Shown here: positions 45,481-57,129 of the stretch, one piece after another
Position numbering within the stretch: position 1 is the stretch's first letter
How the letters are laid out: every line of letters begins with the position of its first letter
DNA from: Bryum argenteum
Taxonomy: Eukaryota > Streptophyta > Bryopsida > Bryales > Bryaceae
Direction of reading: 5' to 3'
Assembly (NCBI GenBank): GCA_037043015.1
Contig: CM073327.1
Location: 16,660,727 to 16,724,726 of the forward strand
DNA: 64,000 bases
Position numbers and translations under genes: made by a program
The notes under the pieces: generated by a model
Told to the model about the DNA's origin: nothing
What the model saw: only the letters and a program-made list of their open reading frames with translations
The model's database searches: none

Positions 45481-48400
45481 TGAGAATATTTCTTTTGAGT
45501 AGTGTAACACAACAACCTCATTGTAAAGGGATAAATATTTTGTATTGGCATGCGCGACTTGCTTGGGTTGAAGGCAATATTATTTACATACTTAGGACAT
45601 GAACAAGACACATGTATCTAGTAAACATTACTATTGTTACAAACTGCCAATCACAAAATGATGATAACAAAAGTCACAAAGCTATTGAGTTACAAATATC
45701 ACACATGCATGTCTCACATCAGTTTTTTCTTGATTTTTGATTTTAGACGTTCATCCCTCAACACAATTGCTTAACATATTGTGTTAGTTCTAGTTTTACT
45801 CAAGATTAAGTACTTAAACAATCCTCTTTTCTTGTATTTGTATCAACCCAACCTCTGTTTTTTGATAATCATGTCATTATTTACCCCAAACAAGATCATC
45901 TACATCATCTTTATACTCCTTTTCAATCAAGTGCAACATTACCCCTCTTTAATGGTGTAGTCGGTCAATGTCCAATCATCGTAACCCAATCATTGTCGGC
46001 GGCCCTCCGTTCCCCTTCTAACATACAACGCGTGATCTCTAGAAGGGCCTAATACCTTGAGTTGGATCTTCTTTTCACATTGAATATTGTATTGGAACTA
46101 TTCACCTCTAATGCCCCGTTCGGTGTTGAAAGGTGTTATGAAGTGGCCGTTCACAATTCAGGGGGTTTGTATCCACCGAGCCTACATGGTTGCCCACATG
46201 GCACTCCACTAAGACCGGTGGTAAGCAACATTGGGGCCGAACTTTAGCTCTAACTACGAAATAGTGGCACTTTATTAAATAAATTGGATCTTCGAAATTG
46301 GAACATTTGCGGCCTTTGAGGGCGTTCTTATCTACTGGACCCAAAGTAGCAAATTACAAAGGAGCGGTGTTTGGACTTTGGGCTCTTTACTCGGCAGTTA
46401 GACGCGCACCCACAGGTGAAAGAGACCTTCGACAACAACACTAGAACTGCGTATAAGAATCGTTGGAGGCGCAGAAGGACGTACTTCAATTGCCGAAGCT
46501 GTGCTAGGTACACCTTTGCTTCATGTCTTCTGAATCTCTAACGTTCGACTTCTTTTCCTTGCGTATCTGTTCTTGAGATTGTTTAGTTCCTTCATTGTTT
46601 CTTGAACTCCTTCACGAGAAGCTGACCTTGAGTAGTGTGATTGAGTCGGAGTTACTGAGAAGCTGTTGAAAACAAAATCTTTAGTACAATGCTGCAGAAT
46701 TTGATGTAAGAGATTGTCTCAATGGTGCATACCTAGTGTGTGATCGCTGAATTTGTTGGGACTTGATTGCTCACCATCTCAAGATACGTATTGACCGATA
46801 CCCAAAGGTGGATGTTTCCGATTCTGCAGAATACCTTTGACTTCAGCTAAATGTAATGACATCCTAGAGATCGAGTTTTTACCCATACATGCTGTTGGAC
46901 TCATATTTATAGATCAACTCAAACTTTCTTTCAAGTTCATTCGATTGAGCAACTTGTTACCAGTGAGTTCATCTTTGCAAGTTTTGTCAGCCATATGTTT
47001 CTGCACTACTCCATACATGTTGCTCCATATGTTTTTGAAACATTACGATCTACTATCAGTAATGCAAGACTTCAAGGGTTTAATACAAAATACAGGAGGT
47101 GGTGAAAGAGAGGTTCATCCACATTCGTGGTGTATGATTGATCGCTCGTTTCTGTTTTCATTAGTGAATTTGATCATACTACTATCATTTTGCTTAACCG
47201 GTTAAGTTAACAGGGACGAGGAGTACAAAAAGGCAAAGTCAACAAGGTGCGTAACAAAGACGAGGCAGGATTTGAGGTGAACCTATTTCACGCAATTGCC
47301 ACAACTACAAGCAAAGACTGTAGGACAGATGGATATGTAATAATGATGAAAGGTATTTCTTGGGGTTGTGAGAGAGAGAGGTCCAATAGCTCTAGTTGTT
47401 GTTAGCTTTTGGAATGAGAATCAAGGAAGGTTGCCGCAAAATTGACATGGTACTACAATCGGAACTACAATCTGTACAGGTACTACAATTGGCATAGTTG
47501 ACATCGGGTACAATATATAACCTACTGCACACCAGTTCTGAAAACAATACACAGGTTGCCGATTCGTTCTCAAATCGTCCAATCACATGATCAACACACT
47601 ATGATTGCCAAAACTCTAATTATGATATACACTTTCTTCACTCTTTCTTGATCTATCAAAAAAACTCATAGCGTAATCACAAAACTCTTTCTCCGACAAA
47701 CAAACCAAAGAAATGGCGACAAAATTGTGCACTCGGAGTATAAAAAGAGAAAACACAAACATAAATTGTTATGCAGTTCCAGTAAAATTGGCACCTGAAT
47801 AAAAATGAAGGCTGAATGAGAAGCATCGTCAACCGTGCGATTCTAACGAAGCGAGCACTGCTCCGCCGCCCAACGTAATGAACAACATTGTATCAAAGCG
47901 ATAAACAAAACATCTCGCAAAACCATGTTCGCCACCAAATTGAATCGGCAAGCAACTGCAAGAATGCAAGAAACAACTCAATCACTGCTCACGGCCTCAC
48001 ACACATCAGCTGAACACAAAAGTAACCCACTGCACAGGTGTGACACCGTGATAGAAAAGTATATAAGACGGGGCCACATCAGCATTGTACATACATAAAA
48101 CCCCGTATGTCTGAACGCTTAATACATACTATGGAGCATACATTATGGAAGTCACTTTCATCAACCAACCTCGTGTGAAAACAGACAAGGGTTTTTTATT
48201 TCGCAGTATTACTGGAAAGTAGGACCCATTACGTAAGGCCAGGTGTGTAGGGCCCATTAGGTAAGGCCAGGTGTGAAGGGCCCTTCACTTGAATGTATTT
48301 TTCTTCTTAGGTGTCCTTCTTATATGCTTGCTTGGCAAGCATTTGCTTTGATTGCTCTATGGCACATATTCACTTTGATTGATTTGTGACAAACGGAGTA

Positions 48401-48950
48401 CATTTTCTCGTCATCAATTGTCTTATAGGTGATTTATTGTGCATATTAATAGCACAATGAGAAAAAGCTAATGGGTGATCATAGGATAGTGCTTACCCAA
48501 AGTTACGTAGATCTACATGGCTCTCCTTGGCTGATACACAAAATTATGTCACTAGACATAAAGACGTGCCGGAGGTTCATCAAACTCCAAGAATGTGCAT
48601 CGTTGAGGACAAGACTTCTTCAAGAAGAGAGACCATGAATCGCGATGCAAACAAACGGGAACCCTGTTTTTTTCAATAATAATAAGTATTGAATCTTGAG
48701 CTATTAGAAAATTGTTCTTATCTCACTTGCCTTTCAAGGTTTGGATCTTCAAACTCAAATCTGCGGATGATGTTGTGGTTTAGGGTTCTCCATGCTCACA
48801 ACTAGAATTGCCTGACTTAATAGCTATTATAGTATTGATGACATTTTTTAGGAGTCGCACAATCGATGCTACTGTGATTAAGAATTTTTCTCACTCCACG
48901 CTCTAACCAATCATAGATTTGAAGAGATGGAAATTTAGTTATAAAGGAAG
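45480..48950. other. Gene-poor region
   Basis: No supportable gene. A segment at 46290-46510 ends in a donor-like CTAG|GTACAC and could be a noncoding exon. A 30-bp direct repeat (CCCATTA-GTAAGGCCAGGTGTG) lies at 48224-48278. The open frame at 46837-47205 has no family resemblance. Confidence 0.4.
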
Positions 48951-49059
48951 CATAGAAAAGATATATGATAAGCATTCAATCTTACCTGTTTATGGCAATA
49001 TGTCTTTTCTTTTGTGGGAGAAGGAAGAGTAATCATAAAAGCGCTTCTGTACAAATGTG

Positions 49060-50165
49060 CAAGTGGTAAGCTTGTCATGGCTCTTTATCAAAGAATTCCC
49101 AATATGCAATAGCCCCTAGAAGACGCATTTTCGCCTCATAGTAGTTGTACTCCACTCATTCATTCAAACCTTTGTGCATTAAGTCCTGGTCATTGGGTCA
49201 ATGTAATCAGATGGTGTCTCTAAACAATACATCAAGTCACCTACAAGCTGTAGAGCACATACCCTTGTGTCCTTGTCCTTAAGTTTTGCACATGCATTCT
49301 TTTGTCACGTCTGTCGGACGTGCCAAAGGCAGAAGAACAAAAGTGCTTGAGGCCATACTTCCGTGCAAGCAAAAGTCATAGCCGGTGGAACTCACTAGCA
49401 GCAATGAAGAAGGTGAGTCCTTGATTTGCACGATAAGACCTGTCTACGATATGCAAGATATGTTTCTGAAACTGTATAGAAGTTATCAGACTCTACTCTG
49501 ATAAGGGTGGCTTATATAATCTTATAGAGTTAATCTTAAAGAGTTTATCTCATTCTCATCCTCGACAAGGACAAAATCGGTGGTCTTCTTCTCGATCAGT
49601 AAATAGTGAGCTTGGTTTTTAGTGTGTGCATCCAAGGGATGAAATCACTCTGCTTCAATTTTGCCGTGATAACAAATGCAATAAGTAAGTTGTTCCTTCA
49701 TTCATGAATAGTGGGTTCTTGCAACATTGAAGCTCATAATGAGAGGTGGAAATGTAATCATCACTTGCCAACTACATATGATATGAACGGAAATGTAGAT
49801 ATTGAGAATATTTACCTTCTTATTGTTTGTAGCAAAAGTTCCATCTATCGATAGGATGCTGTTGTGGCCATGTTTTATCATCATTTTGAGCTCAAATGGA
49901 GTTTGGATTCCGATTATGAATGACACGTTGTCAAAAGTCAGGAGAACCTCAACTCTAGTACCAGGGTCTTGATGAAAGAAAAAGAGAGTGGATTTTCTCT
50001 CACCTACATTCTCACGCTCTTTGCATCATTGTCATGTATCTTCTACATTTCCTGCTAACTTCAATCCCAAATATTACCGGTGTCCTCCATGCTTAAGAAG
50101 AAATCTTGTAAAAGAGTGTATGTACCATCATCATTAGCTTTGGAAGCATCCCTAGTTTTTGATGT
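49060..50165 (-). pseudogene. MULE/FAR1-type transposase remnant, C-terminal block
   Basis: The minus strand contains, in order but in shifting frames, TRVEVLLTFDNVSFIIGIQT, KHGHNSILSIDGTFATN, IAFVITAKLKQSDFI with WMHTLKTKL, FVLVEDENEINSLRL, and CLWHVRQT followed after a stop by QKNACAKLKDKDTRV. These match the MULE transposase domain: the D of the DGTF motif, the later D/E region and the C.WH motif. Frameshifts and stops show that it is dead. Its N-terminal part continues at 53695 on the other side of the CACTA element. Confidence 0.75.
50163..50165. repeat. Left target-site duplication (TGT) of the CACTA element
   Basis: TGT directly precedes the CACTA terminus at 50166 and is repeated at 53695-53697 directly after the other terminus. 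A 3-bp duplication is typical of CACTA elements. Confidence 0.8.
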
Positions 50166-50494
50166 CACTATAAGAAAACCCTGTTTTTTGTGATGTCTTG
50201 TGTAATGTCTAATGTATTTTGTGATGTCTTACTGTCTTAAAAGATGTCTTCGAAGACGGGAGGATGTCTGTATGTCTAACGGGCACATTTTGGATTGGAG
50301 GGGCATGAAGACATCACGAAACAAAAAGATGTTTTTGGAGACATGGATGTCTTTGAAGACATCTCGATAGACATCAAACTGCCACGTTGGCAAGGGATTT
50401 TGGACCAGCAAGGTAAAAACGACCAAAATTTACTGGTGGACAGGGTAAAAAAGCATTTCTAATGTTGAAAGAGTAGGTGAATGGGCAGCGGTTT

Positions 50495-50528
<34 letters not shown>

Positions 50529-51329
50529 AAATCATTATGTGATGTGGCAATACTGAAAATACTAATTTCAGGCTATTCTCACTATTTTTTCATTGGTCTA
50601 TTTTTTAAAAATAAATAAATAATATATAATTATATTTCAATAAAAAATATATTCTGTAAATTTTTATTATATTCAAATAAATTAGAATATTATAATTCTG
50701 TAATTTTGTATGATTTAAAATATTTAAATATTTAAAAATATTATATATCTAATATAATATCTATAAGATAACAATGGTGCCAAAAAAAAAGTAAAAGTAA
50801 TTTCGTGGATATTTAATCCTCAAAAAACACGTGGACATAGATTAATAAAGTTATTTACAGTGCTTTATCTACATGGCAACAAAAACTCCACGTCGGACCA
50901 GTTGACAAGTCATTCAACATCTAGTCGGATGTCTAACACGATGTCCAACTTACCATAACTACAGTCAGGCATGAATGTCCGCGTAGACATCTACTTGGAT
51001 GTCTATGAAGATGTTTTGCACGACATCCTCCTAAACGTCATTTATTAAAAAGCGGCAGTACTTAAGGGTCTTTTTAGAATAATATCAACTTTTTCTCTTA
51101 CTGCTTGTCCTCCATTGGTGCGGGTTTCTGATTGGGATAATTCTCAAATACTTAAAGAAAATATAAAAAGAAAATAAAAACAATAAACAGTGTTTTTTGG
51201 CTTACTTCAAGAAGGAAATAAATATTATTGATTACTTATAGATTAGATTATTATAGTCTAATGGCAAGACTATACATTACTCTATCATTAACAACCAATA
51301 TTATACAAAGTAAAGCAAATTCACAAGAA

Positions 51330-51570
51330 ATATGAATTTATGAAAGTAGCTATTTAATACAGTTTAGGAGACAATTCTAGAATAGAATTAGTATTAAGAG
51401 AGTTAGTTGGAAAGTTAGTTAGGGTAGAAATAAAAGGTAGTTGAGAGTTTAAAAGAGAGCCTACCACCATGGAAGACTATAAATAGTCTCATCATTGTAA
51501 TTCCACACTTTTTCTATCAATAAAGATTATTTGATTTGTTGTGGAAGAAACTCTAAGACTTACAATATGT
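51330..51570 (+). mobile_element. Possible solo Copia-type LTR inside the CACTA element
   Basis: ACTATAAATAG (51477-51487) is followed about 35 bp later by CAATAAAG (51518-51525), and the preceding sequence is rich in TTAGTTAG-like steps. A TATA box and a polyadenylation signal this close together are typical of the U3-R part of plant Copia LTRs. The exact ends were not found. Confidence 0.35.
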
Positions 51571-51837
51571 GCTTTGTTGTGGAAAGAACTTTAAAGCATC
51601 TGGTATTTGATTTGTTGTGAGGGAAAACAAAAAGCCTTTCATAGTTAATTTGTTGTGATTGAAACCCTGAAGATGTCATCAAATGTTTATGATAATGTCT
51701 GCAGGGATGTCTAAGATGACGTTCATGAAAATGTCTAACATGATGTCTATGAAGATGTCGAAGATGACATCTACGACAACATCCATAACCATCTACAGGG
51801 ATGATTTTCATTGACTTCAATGGATGAACAGAGGCAG

Positions 51838-52090
51838 CTAGGGTTTGCTGCCGCCGCCATAGTTAGGTCATGGGACCTTTAAGTAGAATTAGAGGCCGCA
51901 CGAAGCTCATTTTTGCCTTCATTTTTTCAAAGAGTTAGTGTTTGGAGTGTAGAGGCTAAGGTTTGCTTCTTCATGTGGCTAGGGTTTGTTGCCACCGCCA
52001 TAGTTAGGTCATGAGATCTTCAAATGGAATTACAAAGCTCATTTTTGCCTTAGTTTTTCCAAAGAGTTTGTGTTTAAAGTATAGAGGATT
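51838..52090. repeat. Tandem duplication of about 140 bp within the CACTA element
   Basis: Two copies share GGCTAGGGTTTG, CCGCCATAGTTAGGTCATG, AAGCTCATTTTTGCCT and CAAAGAGTT-GTGTTT. Confidence 0.85.
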
Positions 52091-53694
52091 TCGAAATTGT
52101 TTCCATTCAATTTCAGAATGATTGTTAACTACAATAAGGAAATAGTATTTGTAGAAATCCAATAGCTCTCAAGAGTAGGTTTCCTTCTTCATGTGGCTAA
52201 GATTTGCTACTTAAGAGGTACTGGATTTCAAAAGCATCTTGTACAAGAAACCCTAGGACTTGTAGAATTTGATTTGTTGTAGAAGATGTCTATGATGATG
52301 TCTGCAAGATGTCTTAGAGCATGTCTATGAAGATGTCTAAATGTATTGATGGAATTCTGTTTTGGAAGGTGGGACATAAGCGGTTGGGGCAGCGAGCACG
52401 ATCTGAGGCCGCAAAGCGACATGCGTGCTTGTAGGTGAGTGGAACAGATGTATGTATAGATGTCTATAACGTTGTTTTTAATGATGTCTAGATAGATGTC
52501 TGAAGAAATGTCTAAGCAAATGTTTGCAAAAATGTCTAACTGTGTCGATATCTTGAGGTTAGGAAGTAAACCATCTCAACCTAGGTAGTGCAATTAAATG
52601 GAATTAAATCAGAATTTTTTACCTTTACAAACCCTTCTTTAAATGCAGTTGATATTGACTTATTGAATATGTGTAGCGGCGGGACATGCACATGACCATA
52701 CGGGTATCGACAGCAAGCGATGGTAGTGGAGGGACTTACGGAGTTCAAATTGTGGGTGCGTAGTATATCGTAGTTGTTGACAGGCGTATTAGTAAATACT
52801 CTAGTTTGTGTTATCTGAGGTTTTAATGACCTAAGCAATATATGTTTGACTCATACTTTTTGATGTGACAGTGTTTACAGTTGATGTTATGTGAGACGTC
52901 TGTGGATTACAGATCTGATGACTATATAAACATCTAAAAATGTCATCCTAGATGTCCTTTCATATGCCCAAAAAACATCAATAGTAACACTGTTGCAAAC
53001 ATCATGTTTAACACAAAACGTTCACATCGATGTCCTACGGGATGTCGCTACAATCATCCGAGCAAACATCACAAACTTAATAAGGACATCAACGTAAACA
53101 TCATTCTACGCACTGGAAACATCTTATAAGACATAAAAATTGTCTTTTAAGATATTTTGTAAGACATTGCATACGTCTTACAAGACATCTTGTACAACAT
53201 CTAACTTAAAGATGTCTTGCAAGACATTTAAGTCGTCTTAACTGATGTCTAAAACTATCATGATAGGAGCATAAAACCCCCCGAAATATGCTGACGTGGC
53301 ATGCCACGTCATTTTCCCGGGTCCACGTCAACTTTCCCGCGTGCCACTTTGGATTTTCAAAGGGTCCACGTAGGATTCTGGCGCCGCCATGTCATCTTTC
53401 GTGGGACCACGTAAAATTCCACATCATCATGAATTTCATCCCCATGTGGCACTGCCCGTTGAATTCAAGCTGATGTGCCATCTATGTGGCACCTACGTGA
53501 CACACTTTTTACCCTTCCAAAATTACCTTAAGACATCTTCGATCTTAAGACATTTTCCTGTCTTTTTAGACGTCTGCTTAGACATCTGTCATGTCTAGGA
53601 TGTCTTATCGTCTATAAGACATCCGAATTAATGTCTACGATGTCTTTTTAGACATCATTTACAACATCATTAAAAACACAGGTTTCTTATAGTG

Positions 53695-54005
53695 TGTTTT
53701 TTCTTTATCGATTTAAATTTAGGAATCATTTTCTTGAATTACCTCGGTGACCACTTTTGCACTTCTTCTAACATGTACCTCCTAAACCTCGTCCTCCCTT
53801 GACATGTTCTGCACATGAATATATAATCTCCGCAATCGCAGGTAGGAAGAAATACTTCTTGATGTAGAAGTGACATTGGCACCTAACCTTCATAGAACCA
53901 CCCTCCTTTGCATCTGTATATCGAGGATCATTCTGACCTCGTTCAGAGTAGATAGTCTTGCCTTTCTTATTGTATCTATCCCCAATTCCGTTAAAATGGC
54001 GTTAT
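53695..54005 (-). pseudogene. MULE/FAR1-type transposase remnant, N-terminal block
   Basis: The minus strand reads YNKKGKTIYSERGQNDPRYT and then VRCQCHFYIKKYFFLPAIAE with IIYSCAEH. This is the wording of the N-terminal DNA-binding region of MULE-type transposases, with Cys/His positions for zinc. The frame ends at a stop (TGC TAG). Another frame then stays open to the CACTA insertion point and continues on the far side (50165 downward), which ties the two blocks together as one older element. Confidence 0.65.
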
Positions 54006-54009
54006 GCTG

Positions 54010-54960
54010 CTAAAATGGCACACCTCAACTTTCTGAACTGCAGTTCAAAAACCATATGATATAATAGAATCTGAAGGTGATATTATGGAAAATGAGTGAC
54101 AATTTATATAAAGGAGTGATATTATTTAAAAAATTGTGATATTATAGAATACACCCTTCCATGTGGCAAAGATATTTCTATCCGCAAGAGGATGGACTTT
54201 AAGGAAGATGGAGATCTCTAAACAATCTGAAATCAGACCATGCATATTAGGAGTGAGCTACAAAAAATTTCATGTTCTCCCTTCACTTCAATCAAGAACC
54301 TTGCACAAAGAACTGCTCTTATCTTAGAAGCATTTTCTCCAATTGTCAAGCCTTATCTTCAATGATGCTCCACTTCAATTCAAAATTGAAAGAACATATC
54401 TCTGAATGTACGCTTGATTTCCAAAATTCCTCAAATCACCTAATTGTCGCCTCCCTTAGCTCTGAATTGCGAATGCAAGCAACCTTTGTGACTTATTCAG
54501 GAACTGGCCAGCATAAATTAGGGCTTTGGGCATCATTTTTGAGTATTAACCTTTGGAGCTTACGGACGGTTGCGGGAAGTATGAGCAATTCAACTTAATC
54601 AAATCACTCCATCTAGGGCTCGAGGGATACTTGAATTTGATTGACAACTGAATCTAGCAGGAGATTTACATGAGAGAAGCAGACAGCAGACACAAAGCTA
54701 CCCAACAGTAGCATCAAAGCTACAGGAAGCAAGTTCAATAGGTGTATCTGGCATTTTTCTCTACTCGGAGTTTCAATCCATGACGAAGATCAGAAGATAA
54801 TTCCTTTTCTGAACTTTGCAAAGATGGACTAAATTGATTGAAGTATAGATATGTGCTACAAGTTACTCTATTTAGTACTATTTGAATAGTCGCTTTACTG
54901 GGATTCATGTGTTCATAAGTGTATACAAAGGAAAAGTATGTTAGGGTTTGTATGACTAAA
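54010..54960. other. Intergenic, no gene seen
   Basis: Contains a repeated GTGATATTAT phrase at 54076-54148. The open frame at 54272-54598 has no recognisable domain. Confidence 0.35.
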
Positions 54961-54961
54961 T

Positions 54962-55184
54962 GAGTATTTGTCCGTGTGCTCCGGACACACACAAAAAAAA
55001 GGTGAAATTTAGATAAAATTATATTTTTAAAAAATCTAGAACTTAGTATAAAATAGGCGTAGAAACCACATGAAATTCAATTACTGATGAGTTTATTTTT
55101 GTACTCAGTTCTAGATTTTTTCAGTATAATTTTATTTGAATTTGAATTTTTTTTTTAAGTGTCCGAAGGACACATTACATACTC
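54962..55184. mobile_element. MITE with long terminal inverted repeats
   Basis: About 223 bp. The left arm begins GAGTATTTGTCCGTGTG and contains TCCGGACAC. The right arm read in reverse begins GAGTATGTAATGTGTCC and contains TTCGGACAC. Both arms then carry an A-rich run, AAATAAAATTATA or GATAAAATTATA, and AAAAAATCTAGAACT. The arms are about 75-80 bp and would fold into a near-complete hairpin. Confidence 0.75.
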
Positions 55185-55289
55185 GTCTCTCTTCTCTCTA
55201 CACTATGATAGAATCCGTTTTGATGAATTTCCAATGTTATAGGCCAATCAGAAAGCCTGTAGCCCCCCAAAAGTCGAAATTTCCCCAAA

Positions 55290-55545
55290 AAGTATTTCGA
55301 GAAGTCATTGAAAAAGCTAACGGGCCGAGAGGCGCCACGCTCCTCTACGTATTTGCAGCGAGAGGTGGTGGACGAATCTCCCGGGTACTTCCGAGCTTCC
55401 AGCGTCGAGGAGCGATACAAGAGGCACCAAAACCTCTCGCTCATGATTTAGGGTTCTGGAGGAAATAGAGAAGCTTGGGGTGCAGTGCAAGCAGGACGTG
55501 CAGCTTAGATTCTACATCATTGATTCTACTCCTGCCGAAGCATGA
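55290..55545 (+). pseudogene. Fragment of an unassigned gene, frameshifted
   Basis: Two frames follow each other: one with EKSLKKLTGREAPRSSTYLQ, REVVDESPGYF and SSVEERYKRHQNLSLM, the next with VLEEIEKLGVQCKQDVQLRF and STPAEA, ending in TGA at about 55544. The balanced, charged composition and higher GC than the surroundings suggest former coding sequence. The switch occurs at about 55450 near a TAG. I do not recognise the family. No introns are evident, so it may be a retrocopy piece. Confidence 0.35.
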
Positions 55546-55591
55546 ACATTGCACCGGTATGTCCATAAAATTGGTGAAATTTTAGGTGATT

Positions 55592-55690
55592 GGAACTACT
55601 ATACTTCATCTACAGCTCTGTACACACCTATTACACTGTGAGAACTACTATACTTCATCTAGAGCTCTGTACACACCTGTTACACTGTGA
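55592..55690. repeat. Two-copy tandem repeat, 49-50 bp
   Basis: GAACTACTATACTTCATCTA, AGCTCTGTACACACCT and TTACACTGTGA occur in both copies. Confidence 0.95.
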
Positions 55691-55699
55691 AACCACGGT

Positions 55700-56820
55700 A
55701 GAAGTCGACTCAAAGCATCGTGAATTGGGACCCAAAACATCCCAATGTACTAAATATATGACAGCAGTTGGTACATTTTTGTACCGCATAATGTTCATCA
55801 TATTCAGGAAATTTCACGTTACAATAATATGTTGAGTCAAACCGGGTTTGTTATTCAGGATTGGATGTTCATCAATTGTTGTGGTATGGGGCAACATAAA
55901 GCACATGAAAGCAGATTGTCGGTTCCACATTGCCGGACTCCCCGGATGAGAAGAATGCGGATGCTACACGTTGAGCTTTTTGCACACCTTAAATTGTATA
56001 AATGTTGAGTGAAATATTGATGGCATTTACAGAAACTGTGCACAGAATTGTCAAATGTTTTTGAGTGCTCACAAACATGTTGTATGACCATGTTGTGTGT
56101 TGTGGTCAAGCTGGAGTGAGAAAGTAGTATCCTCTCTCATCATATCATTTCACTGATGTGGCCGCATGCTACCAAAGTTCTAAGTTACTCTCTTTTGTTG
56201 CGATCTTGACTCTCACTCAATAGCGCGCATATGATCAACATTCAATTTGGTTTCATAAGAATTTTTGTGTGGCTTTAGTAAAGCAAAATGGTCTGAAGTA
56301 CAAACGAATGAACTTGAATCAAATGAGAAGACCATGATTGTGTGATGTTAATACAATTCTCATTCAAGAGAATAGTCGAAGTTGATTGTGACAACCACTT
56401 TAGCATTTTGTATGTAAAGTGTAAAAGCAAATAATTTGCGAATTCACTTTTTTTGGGTGAGTGTCCGGAGGACAGGGGTCCTACAAACTAGTTTCACATA
56501 ATATAATATATCAACATATAAAGTACTAATCTTAATTTTCAGTATTGACGCATGAGCAAATTACTCCCAGTGGCATGTACGGCGTGGATTACCTTATGTC
56601 AAAACCCTGAGGCCCAATTTCACCCTTCAGTAAATGTACAAAAAGCCTTCGAAGTTGACATTGCAATGAAATAAGTACCGGGGTACAAAAGCAAGGAAAC
56701 TACCCAGAAAATCATTCATTTGCTTCACAATTTATTACTCAGTAACTTATTATTCTCCTCAAACTATCTCTTCTATTTGTAAATCACACAGGAAAACGAG
56801 ATGATCGATCAACTTCAGTA
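55700..56820. other. Intergenic; carries a lone MITE-like end
   Basis: No gene found. At 56458-56482 the string GAGTGTCCGGAGGACAG resembles the end of the hairpin MITE at 54962-55184, but its second arm was not located. Confidence 0.4.
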
Positions 56821-56824
56821 TTGT

Positions 56825-57126
56825 GTAAAGGAGAGTGCTCAAAAATGGCTAAAGTTTCAAATTTTCCAATATGTAATTTTCATGCATGGGGGAAGTAAGT
56901 GGGATGATAGTCATGGTGGATTCATGATTCTTGGACTCTTCTACAATTTTCTATGAATTTTTGAAGGCAGTCGCATAGGTATTTCTAAAATGATGCCCTA
57001 ATTTTGCACCCTATCATGTTTGCCATGAGAACATACTTTGAGTGAAGAAGCTATCATGTACCTCCCCGTCAAGAATCCGAGTGCTCCATTATTGGAACTG
57101 CTCCAGTTTTGAGCACTCTCCCTTAC
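56825..57126. mobile_element. MITE, copy B of a dispersed family
   Basis: 302 bp with 24-bp inverted ends. The left end starts GTAAAGGAGAGTGCTCAAAA; the right end read in reverse starts GTAAGGGAGAGTGCTCAAAA. The interior matches the element at 21614-21938. It has no coding capacity. Confidence 0.8.
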
Positions 57127-57129
57127 CAT

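Larger units (their letters stand above)
50166..53694. mobile_element. Non-autonomous CACTA (En/Spm) transposon, complete with TSD
   Basis: 3,529 bp bounded by inverted ends CACTATAAGAAA...CCTGT (left) and the reverse complement of the same (right). Similarity continues inward for about 40 bp. Both subterminal regions are crowded with the motif GATGTCT or AGACATC in both orientations (50195-50370 and 52915-53660), the arrangement bound by CACTA transposition proteins. More copies lie at 51670-51790 and 52268-52545. No transposase-sized frame is present, so the element depends on a partner elsewhere. The interior holds a poly-T tract (50498-50525), an AT-rich block, a 140-bp tandem duplication and a GC-rich block with many ACGT cores. 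Confidence 0.88.

Noticed and set aside
46837..47205. 122-codon plus-strand frame
   Set aside because: No family resemblance, no splice partners and composition like the surrounding spacer.
50195..53660. Many GATGTCT/AGACATC copies considered as a satellite or CRISPR-like array
   Set aside because: Spacing and orientation are irregular, and they sit inside the CACTA termini, which explains them as subterminal repeats.
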